Part shown: one piece after another, positions 55,720-64,000 of the stretch | Layout: each line of letters starts with the position of its first letter | How positions within the stretch are numbered: the first letter of the stretch is position 1 | Assembly (NCBI GenBank): GCA_030407085.1 | Contig: CM059582.1 | Coordinates: 19,821,501-19,885,500 of the forward strand | DNA length: 64,000 bases | DNA from: Trichopria drosophilae | Lineage: Eukaryota > Arthropoda > Insecta > Hymenoptera > Diapriidae | Direction of reading: 5' to 3' | Notes under the pieces: generated by a model | Told to the model about the DNA's origin: nothing | The model's input: only the letters and a program-made list of their open reading frames with translations | Databases searched by the model: none | Program-made: the position numbers and the translations under genes

Positions 55720-57650
55720 CTAGAGAACCTTTATCTTAAATAAGTAAAGCGGTATTCATTAAAATCCATTAATTTACACAAAATGATAAACTAGCGATAA
55801 GAAAAAAGTTTGACTTAGTTAAGTTCTCAATTTTTTTCAAGATCAATAATATTTCCTCCCTTCAAAGATGTGATTATTAATGTAAATTAAATGCTTGGAA
55901 ACGATATCAAATATTTTTTCTAAACATACTATATTCCGAAGTTTAACTATTTTAAATTTAGTGTATTTTGTTCAACCAAACGAAATATATCTTCTTATTT
56001 CAATGTTGAATAATATAAAAATAACTTTTCTTATATTTAAAGTAATATTTCGAATGCATTTAGTATAATGATATTCAATCTTAACTTTAGATTATAATTA
56101 CTATTTTTTGAAATAGTCAAAATTTGATTTGGATCTATAATTGTGTTTTGTGTAAAAATTTGTGGGAAAACATAAATACCTGCCATTTGTTAGCATTTTT
56201 TTATGATTTGACAAGTCATTATTAGATTTTTATGGTACTCTTTTTCAATTACTTGCCTTGAATGCATGTTGAGCACTCGATAAGAAAATTGTTCGTTTTA
56301 AAAAATCTATTTAGACATTAACTTTTCAGCAAATGTCGATAAGAATATAAGCTATATTATAAAGTATATTGTAACTATCACTTAATGAATAAAATAATTT
56401 CGTACATGTACATTTTATAGCATCTTGTTATTACTCGATGAATATTCTGATTCCGCTACAAAATCATTAATGATTAAACTTAGTCCCATGGTAATTATTT
56501 GAATAATTTTAGTATATAATTCTACTAAGGAAATATTAATAGAAGATGAAATATTCTGAAATATTAAGCAGCAATCACAAAAACTGAAGCACAGCGGTTT
56601 AAAATTCCCTTTGCATGCTCAACCTTCAAGGTAGGTCGTGATTCTGTCATATGAATAACCCAAGGCACTGAGTTATCTAGCTTACTGGAGGGAAATGAGA
56701 AACGACCTATTGTACATTTCAATTTTTAGTTGTACATATTACGCATTGCTCTCGACTGGTGAAAAGGAATTGCATTTTCGAGAACATTCCGACGAATACA
56801 TTTTCCGTGTACTTTTCAGTCGGTATTCATTTTGGAAATTGATGGAAAGTAAATAGAAGAAAAATGAGCTTTAAACGTTACTAAAAATTAATATGAATAT
56901 ACTAACTAAATGCTTTTACTGCAAATTTGATTCACATTTACTCCATAATTACATATGAGACTTCGTATGCCAATTCTAAAGGACTGCAATGGCCAGAAGC
57001 ATTATTGCTAAATATACATTTAGTATTCGCAGTTGATACTTCAATTGTAATGTAGATAATAGTAGTTATAGTTGTGAATAAAAGATTGTCGTAAAAATTA
57101 CAGAAAATTTTGAGTAATTCATAAAATGCTGCAAAATTGCAAGACAATTTGTTCTTTGTTTTTTTAAGTCGTTCGCCAGGAATTTATTATTAGATTATTA
57201 AAATTCAAGACGACGAATCCAATATGGCCGATCAAATTTCCTGAATTTACGCAAAACCACTAGACAAATGACAAAAGATTTTTTTTTTTCATGAATAATG
57301 ATCATAATTAATAAGATAAGGTTTATTTTTTCGACCTAGTGATGTTTAGAAGAAGTTAAGTTGATTTGAAGCAAACGACAAATTTTCTTTCCTGCAGTTT
57401 TGTTTGCAGTGCATCACAGATCTCACAATTTTTTGTGCAACAAAAAAATTCACAATAAATGAAACACATAAAATTTTGTTCTTTTTTAAAAATGCTCCAT
57501 ATTGATTTTCGACGCCCTTTTCGCGTCATGTTGATGATCATGTTGATGATGAAGGCCCAAATTGATGATATTTTTTAAATTGAGATGGAATTTTATATTG
57601 TACTTTTATTCATGTATCAGTTTGCGATCCTGCATCATATAAAAAAGTTA
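55720..57650. other. AT-rich DNA without a gene
   Basis: GAATCCAATATGGCCGATC near 57216 is a lone GGCGGA-family word. A GATGAT-rich stretch lies near 57530-57570. The small open frames (60-69 codons) have no recognisable domain. Confidence 0.5.
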
Positions 57651-57654
57651 TTTT

Positions 57655-58110
57655 TTTGGGTGCATCTCGAAAACCAGACAAATCACGAAACAGACACTTC
57701 AAAAACACGAGTTTCAAAAACCAGACATATCAAATTGCAGACATTGAAGAAAACAGATATTCCGATTGATGCGTTCACTACATGAAAAATTATATCGGGT
57801 CGACATCCTTGAAACCACACTGGAAGGTCATTTCATGGTCAAAAATGTTTGATCAAGGGATTAACTTTGGAGGTCACTCCAAGGTCAAATCAATTTGACT
57901 CCCGGGTTATTCATTAAGCACTAAATCAATCATTGATTATATTTTCAGAATATGTATATTTTGAAATGTCTGATTTTTGAATGTCTGTATTTTGAAATGT
58001 CTGATTTTTGAATGTCTGTATTTTAAAATGTCTGATTTTGATATGTCTGTTTTTTTTAAATGATTGGTTTTTGAATGTCGGGCTTTTCAGGTGCATCCAT
58101 TTTTTTCGAC
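57655..58110. repeat. TGTCTG minisatellite, family A copy 2: two arrays facing each other
   Basis: The left array (57660-57765) is built of AAACAGACATATCAAA-type units on the plus strand. The right array (57955-58100) has the reverse complement, TTTTGAAATGTCTGATT, in at least six units of about 17-19 bases. The outer ends GGTGCATCTCGAAAA and, inverted, GGATGCACCTGAAAA resemble terminal inverted repeats. The core between the arrays is about 190 bases (GGTCA-rich, 57780-57950). The copy at 17440-17582 matches the left terminus. The structure suggests a DNA transposon with subterminal minisatellites. The 66-codon frame at 57585-57785 is a by-product. Confidence 0.75.
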
Positions 58111-58119
58111 CGATGCTTT

Positions 58120-58490
58120 ATGCTGTTGATTTTAACAACTTTGCGATGTATTTAAATTTAATATTGCAAATATAACAATTAGACTTAATATGAATGGATG
58201 TTGGGCGCCATTTTTAATTCATCTGCCTCCTGGAACTTAACGGCAGTACTGGACTTTTTTTAGTGTAATGTTGTCGTGTATCAAATGAAATCTCCATTAT
58301 AACGAAATGACAAAAAATTCTAGTTTAATCCGATCCTCGTGTGACATAAAATTATCTTGATAATCACAAGAAGAGTTTCTGTTCAGCAAATTTTAGATAA
58401 TCAAATTCAAAGTAAGCATAGAGATTGGATATTAACTCTGGTGGAGATGAAGAAAGGTAAAGGAATTAAAAAAGAGAGAATCACGAAGTT
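58120..58490. other. AT-rich DNA, nothing recognised
   Basis: GGGCGCCATTTTTAATTCATCTG near 58203 is again reminiscent of the GGCGGA family. No gene. Confidence 0.45.
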
Positions 58491-58499
58491 AGAAGCAGA

Positions 58500-59470
58500 A
58501 ATTAAAGGCGTAAGAGGAGCTCCCATCTTGCACTCTTTGTCTCTTACGCGAGTATAATTTCTCTTAATTTTGAGGATTCCTCGGCGAAATTAAAGTTTAG
58601 GAGCGAGATAAAGCCCTGGATAACGAGTGGAAGAGGACTCGGACAAAGACGAAACGAACCGCGAAGTAAGAAGGAAATGTGCGAATTCAGTCGTACGAAA
58701 GTAGAAATAGAATATACAGTAATAAATTAAGGTAAGTTAGCAGCCATAAGATTACACGCGAAACATGACGGGGGTCTAATTAAATCGGTATAATTAAATC
58801 GTACATAATCGCGTATAATTGAATACTACACGTGAATTCACGACGTAATTATGCGCAACATTAATCCGCGTGTCACGGCGTGCTATTGCTCAACGCTCCT
58901 TTCGAATAAATCGAAAACTAAGTTCCACGCTAAGGAATTTCCAGGTAAGGATTAAAAAGAGCGAAAGTAAGCGCGAGAAAGAGAATAATAAAGATGCAAC
59001 CGGCAGGATTTGCGCAACCTTTGTTTAAAAGGAAGGAACGCGCATTGTCCGCGTGAGTAATAGGAAGAGACTGCGATGAATGAATCAGAATCAAGGGAAA
59101 GACAGCGTGTATGAATGACATCCCATTTGTACATCCCATTCCTACGCGATGCGTGAAACTCCCTTTTTTCGTCTGAGGAGCACCCGAAACGACGGGCGCA
59201 CGCTGCGTGTCCCCGACAGATAAAATATCGCGACCGTATATACATCAGACGGATGTATTCGAGACATCGAAGATGTCTTACCCCCGGATGTCGTCGGGAT
59301 AGGGCTGAGATGGTTGAGATGCGACGCGACGTCCGTCGACGGCGTCGGTCGGAAAACTATACCGGAAATGGCCGACCGCTTACTCACAGGGCGCCACGGA
59401 TCGTCATACGTGGTTTTATCGCGATGCGAACGCTCCGTAATTCATTTTTCGGAAGATAGACTGGATAAAG
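58500..59470. promoter_or_regulatory. CpG-rich island 6 with splice-donor-like sites
   Basis: A CpG-rich stretch containing an initiator-like ATTCAGTCG at about 58685, strong donor-like AAGGTAAGT at 58729-58737 and CAGGTAAGG at 58942-58950, and the 10-base palindrome CCGTCGACGG at 59333-59342. Overlapping frames on both strands (up to 97 codons) show no domain. A non-coding first exon on the plus strand, ending at one of the donors, is a reasonable but untested reading. Confidence 0.35.
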
Positions 59471-59479
59471 CGAACGCTG

Positions 59480-61140
59480 CTAAAACTGATATAAATGTTC
59501 TAAAGTTTGAAAAGTGAAAATGTCAAATTTTATTCTCCGAATCCTTCGACTTGACAAAGAGACTGTAATGAACTTCTATTTTTTGAACATCTAGGTAATC
59601 GATAGGGAATTCTTGTTCGAAAGTAGGTTGCGAAAAGTGGATTCTCCGTCAGATGAAATCGTTTGTTACAAAGTTGTCATTGATTGTAATTCTCTAACGA
59701 TTTTTTTACATCTTGTAACATATCAATGATATGAATCCAACCTAGAAATCATTTAAGTTCTGATAATGACCATATAATTGAGTGGTCCATAAAATATAGT
59801 AAAAATTGTCCTTATTTTTGTTTTACTAGAGCATACAGTTTGAAATGTAAAACTATAATTCATCTCAGGAATTAAATAATTATTAACTTGGGGACCGGAA
59901 TGCAGAGATTAATGAGAAGGTTATGTGAAGAACAGATCACAGGATAATACTAGGTAGAAATTACATGTTTGATGAAATTTCAACAAGTTTAAACCGCCGC
60001 CATACAAGTGCGACATACTTCGTTGTCTAAGTCAAATTTGCCTTCCAGGACATTTTCCGTCGTATTAAGATAATCATCACTATGACGGGTTGATTAGACT
60101 AGTTATGAAGGATGGAACGTTACCTAACGTATGTTACTGTGATTAATGGTAGCAGGAAGTTCTTCCTCAAGATTACCAAAGTTCATACTCGAGTTAGAAT
60201 AGTTTTTAATGTTATCATCTTTAGCTAGTATAATCAACGTAAGATGGTTTGGAAACAATGCAAAATACAGATAGATAACATGAAGATTGTAGAGGTAGAG
60301 TGGGGAAATATATTAAAAATTAATCGTAAAAGATAAATCTTAAATTTATTTTTACTAACACATGAAAGTTGAAAGTGTACTCCAAAATTTCAATAGTGAA
60401 AATATCACTTTTATTTAATGTAAAAGTCAATTTTTCAAGATTTTACTGCGGTACAGTGATTTTCAATTCATAATAATAAAAAGTTGCACTTTTGTTAATA
60501 GATATTTTAATTATCTTTAAAATAAACGGTCGTGGATTTCTGATGTTTAGGATCGCTGATTCAAATTTAAATTGTAGATCAAAATTCTGTCATCTTTTGT
60601 CTGTATTTTCACATATTAATCTCTTCCGTCATACAATTGGGGTCAGATATTTTGTTTTGTCATTGGGTCTACAATATCCAACTGTCCCAATTTGAAACGC
60701 TAAAAGAAATAATCGCGAATATTCTCTCAATTTGAAACTATGCTGTCTTAAAATAAATGAGTAAAGTTCTGCTAATTATTAGTTAGATTCTACTAATTAA
60801 ATTGGAGAAAACAAAAATCACATAAGTCAATAATTGCTAACGATTGAAGAATTAGTCATTCGACAAAGAAGAATTTTCTTGTTCAAATTGAAGAACCGTC
60901 GATATTATGTCATTTAACATCAAGAACTTATAGGCACAATAAACGTATTGTTTTGTGAATTCTCCTAAACCGGACGTTAGGCAGCTAATAACCCATATTT
61001 TGCGTAATAGTAATTGCGTATAACTTACTGACCAATATTTTGCTGTCATTTCGAATATATACTTTAACAATGTTTGGTAAAAATACCTGACTCTTAAAAA
61101 ATTGTCTGTTACTTTCAGCACCATCATTACTTCTCTATCA
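59480..61140. other. AT-rich DNA without a gene
   Basis: GTGAAAATATCAC-type words near 60395-60465 recall the TTTCACTC elements, but no ends are visible. The 91-codon minus-strand frame at 60852-61127 has no known domain. Confidence 0.45.
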
Positions 61141-61149
61141 TTTGTTGAG

Positions 61150-62510
61150 AGATGGCAACTGTCATTGTGATTATGAGTATTATTTGCTACTGATGCAAAT
61201 ATTGCCAGTCAGTACTTTGTCAATACTAATTTGCTTCGTCAGTCAGTACTCGTTGTACTGGGTTGTAGACTACTGGCTACCTAAACTGGGACAGTACTTT
61301 GTCGATATTATGAACAGTACTGATTTATTATCGCAAACAATAGGGGATACCAAAACTGGATCAGCTGCTCGCCGGTGTCTTGCCGATACTGGCTCATTTC
61401 ATCATTATTGTGAGTCTGTATTGGGTTAGTACTGATTTGCTACGTAAGTCAGTGCTGCTTTAATATTGAACGTAGTACTGGTTACCTCTACTGGAGTAGT
61501 ACTGACAAAACCCGGTGGTCGGATGTTATTTCTTACTGATGCAAATACTGGCAGCTAGTATCGCATCAGTACTAATGTGCTCCGTCAGTCAGTACTGGTT
61601 TAATAACGAATACAGTATTAAACTGGGAACTCTGTACTACGTCAGTATTTTGGCGTTATTATGGACAATACTGATTTATCATCGCGAATAGTATGGGATA
61701 CCTGTGCGGGGTCAGCATTTTGTCGATAATATGAACAGTACTGAGTTATTATCGCAAACAGTACGAGATACCAATATCGAATCAGCAGCTCGCCGATGTC
61801 TTGTTGGTACTGGTTCATTTCATCACTATTGTCAGTTAATATTGGGTTAGTACTGATTCGCTACGTGAGTCAGTAGTTCATTAATACCGTACGTAGTACT
61901 GGTTACCTTCACACGAACAGTACTGACAAAACACGGTGGTCAGATGTTATTTCTTACTGATGCAAATACTGACAGCTTGTATTGTAGCAGTACTATTGTG
62001 CTCCGTCAGTCAGTACTGGTTTAATAGCGAATGCAATACTTTACAGGCTACCTGTACTGGGTCAGTATTTTATCGATATTATGAGCAGCACTGATATATT
62101 ATCGCAGACAGTACGGGATACCAATACTGGATCAGCTGCTCGACGGTATCTTTCAGGTACTGGCTCATTTCATCACTACTGGCAGTCAGTATTGGGTTAG
62201 TACTGGTTAGCTCCATCAACCAGTACTTCTTTAATACCGATCGAAGTACTGTTTACCTTTACTGGGATAGTACTGACAAAACCCGGTGGTCGGGTGTTAT
62301 TTCTTAATGATGCAAATACTGGCAGCCAGTACTGTGTCAGTACTGATTTGCTTCGTCTAGCAATACTGATTTAATAGTAAATACCGTACTGGCTACCTAT
62401 ACTGAGTCAGTCTTTTGGCGATATGGATCAGTAGGTACCGACTCATTTCCGTTAATCCATACAGGCTGCCAGTACTGGGCTAGTATTTTGCCAAGGTATT
62501 ATTTTTCCCA
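61150..62510. repeat. CAGTACTG higher-order tandem array
   Basis: The marker TGATGCAAAT falls at 61191, 61537, 61958 and 62308, giving higher-order units of 346, 421 and 350 bases. Within each unit a diverged half-unit (GTACTGATTTGCTNCGT..AGTCAGTACTG) occurs twice: half-unit starts are about 61224, 61431, 61571, 61852, 61992, 62202 and 62342, so spacings alternate 207/140/281/140/210/140. The long middle unit is explained by a 70-base internal duplication (61641 and 61711). AGTACTG or its complement occurs dozens of times. The 95-codon frame at 61142-61429 is a by-product. Confidence 0.95.
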
Positions 62511-62519
62511 TTTCTAATT

Positions 62520-63150
62520 GGGATGGGGTAATTTTATTTAAGACTGCAAGATTTCTACAATAATTCGCAAATTTTCTTCTTCATATTGTATCCATCATTT
62601 TCAATTTTGCAAATTTGATATGAGATTAGTGATCAGCGATACAAATAACTTTTAATAAAAATATTTTCTGCAGTCATGTATTAATTGCACTCGGTAAGAC
62701 TGACAAAATCGAAAATGGCATTAAATTTTCGGCTTTGTGCCTCGGGTGCCGCGATTTTGAAAATTCATTTTTTCACCTGTACATTTTGAAGTTTATGGTC
62801 TGAGGTCGAGAAATGTTCGTTTTATAACGAACTCCATATCCAATATTTAATAAAAATTCTTCATCGAAAACAATTTATGATGAAAAAAACCGAATTTTTT
62901 CCGGTTCATCACAACCGAGAACTGAGAAGCTCGTCTTTTGGGGCTTAATTGGTTAAAACGAAATTTTACCTTAATAAGATCAGAATCATATATACTGATT
63001 ATATCAAATTACGTATCCTCAAAACATTTATAAATTTCAAAATAATAAATAGAGAATTTTCTTTATGAAATTGGAAGTAATTGTTGAAAATATACCACTT
63101 GAACTAGTGTAGCGGAGTACAAAATGCGCGAGACATCGGAATAAAAAACA
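62520..63150. other. AT-rich DNA, nothing recognised
   Basis: No gene or repeat family. Confidence 0.5.
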
Positions 63151-63430
63151 AAAGCATGGATCTTCCACAAACACATGTCAATTTCCTCAGAAACCTTATG
63201 AGATTACGAGTCGCGTCAGAAGCATCCAGCAGACTCGGTGTATTTCGCTCTTTATACGGGTCCCGAGGGAACCGCGAACCACAATGTGACGCGAGTCAAC
63301 ATTGCGGGAATGTAATGCACCGCGGACGAAGGTAAGTTTTAAGCCTCCCTGGGGCTTTGCCTCTTCTTCCGTCTGAGGCCCCCCTTCGTTAAGGCCTCGC
63401 CGCAAGCAACCTGTTCGGCTGATTTCAGAT
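63150..63430 (+). promoter_or_regulatory. CpG-rich island with a possible short exon and splice donor
   Basis: A plus-strand frame from the ATG at 63198 stays open for 45 codons, up to GAAGGTAAGT at 63329-63338, where the stop TAA lies inside the donor-like sequence. That is what a coding exon running into an intron looks like. The predicted peptide is arginine- and serine-rich with no recognisable motif. GC-rich DNA stays open by chance over this length, and a 69-codon minus-strand frame overlaps it. No partner exon is visible. Confidence 0.2.
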
Positions 63431-63434
63431 TTTC

Positions 63435-63840
63435 GGAAACGAATTCACCAGTGAATTCTTTGATATTATGTATAGGGTGTCTTCTTCCGAGCCAAACATC
63501 GAAAATGGCAAGCTTGGGGGATAAAATAAGTAAGACACGACTGTACTCGACAAGAATTCAAGTATTTTTTGATCCTATCACTCTAAAATTCTGAAAGTTC
63601 ACTTTGGCTTTAACTGAAAAGCCACTTTAGAACGATTCTTATGACATGTGGTCCATGATATTTTTTACGATAATAAAGGCATATAAAATACTCTTTCCTA
63701 AACCTACTTTGGTATAAATAAATAAGCTCTGAAAAATCATTCTATTTCTACAATTGATAAAATTCTGAGAAAGCTACACAAAATTTTGAAAAACTCCTGT
63801 ATTAAGTTTTTCCGATTGCTAATTCGGAATCCAAACTCAA
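63435..63840. other. AT-rich DNA, nothing recognised
   Basis: No coding, repeat or RNA signal. Confidence 0.5.
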
Positions 63841-63875
63841 TTTCTAAAAATCGAAAATGGCGGATTCAACACGGA
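63841..63875 (+). repeat. Lone GGCGGA-family word
   Basis: AAAATCGAAAATGGCGGATT with an upstream GCTAATTCGGAATCC phrase has the order seen in the foldback family. Confidence 0.4.
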
Positions 63876-63914
63876 GAGCTTTTGTTACAGAACTAATAAT
63901 CTGGATAGGTTAAA

Positions 63915-64000
63915 TTTAGTACGGGATTAGTACTGATTCGACTTAGAAAAACAGTGCACTAACGTAACTTGTCTGCCCTAATAGTTATTACTGTCCCGAC
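63915..64000 (+). repeat. AGTACTG-array fragment at the window edge
   Basis: GGGATTAGTACTGATTCG matches the GGGTTAGTACTGATTCG half-unit of the array at 61150-62510. The sequence runs off the end of the window, so its extent is unknown. Confidence 0.5.

Noticed and set aside
61142..61429. 95-codon frame at the start of the CAGTACTG array
   Set aside because: It is read through the repeat and is not preserved in the next unit.

Overview
The window looks like AT-rich nuclear DNA from an animal, most likely an insect and perhaps a hymenopteran. I base this on the base composition, the load of short TA-flanked inverted-repeat elements and degraded non-LTR/Penelope-type retroelements, the microsatellites, and a few CpG-rich islands set in AT-rich DNA. 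The species assignment is inference. I find no intact protein-coding gene, tRNA, rRNA or CRISPR array. The longest open frames (up to 167 codons) show no recognisable domain and are about what chance gives over 64 kb. The window reads as a gene-poor intergenic region or the inside of a very long intron.

Layout. 1-8.6 kb is AT-rich DNA with one small foldback repeat (4.27-4.67 kb) and one copy of a TA-flanked MITE (7.69-7.93 kb). 8.65-9.42 kb is a CpG-rich island with a TATA box and a strong hairpin. 10.06-10.45 kb is a second MITE with about 110-bp inverted termini. 11.4-13.1 kb is a 1.7-kb imperfect palindrome. 16.6-17.6 kb holds an internally repetitive segment ending in a minisatellite whose relative sits, inverted on itself, at 57.65-58.11 kb. 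26.6-28.2 kb is a nested retroelement region: a Penelope-like coding remnant, copies of a ~163-bp repeat in direct and inverted orientation, a (GT)27 tract, and a MITE sitting precisely in a TA of one repeat copy. 29.6-30.5 kb is a 558-bp element with perfect 13-bp termini between two ~160-175-bp direct repeats.

33.4-37.9 kb holds two arrays of a ~168-bp GATC-palindrome-rich tandem repeat with shared flanks. An island with an exceptionally strong G-quadruplex motif follows (38.29 kb). 39.86-40.13 kb is a complete inverted relative of the 7.7-kb MITE. 43.9-44.4 kb and 50.34-50.42 kb are further inverted-repeat elements. 49.15-50.06 kb holds two LINE 3' ends in series, one with the readable C-terminus of the ORF2-type protein. 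50.79-50.92 kb may be a DDE transposase scrap. 52.7-55.7 kb is a set of direct segmental duplications. 61.15-62.51 kb is a higher-order tandem array built on the palindrome CAGTACTG, with a further related fragment at the right edge of the window.

No genes can be seen working together. What ties the window together is a small set of repeat families, each present at two or more places. The CpG-rich islands (8.65-9.42, 19.43-20.29, 28.66-29.26, 37.96-38.62, 47.97-48.64, 58.5-59.47 kb and smaller ones) are the best candidates for regulatory or first-exon sequence. Coordinates of repeats and islands are read by eye and may be off by some tens of bases unless exact ends are stated.
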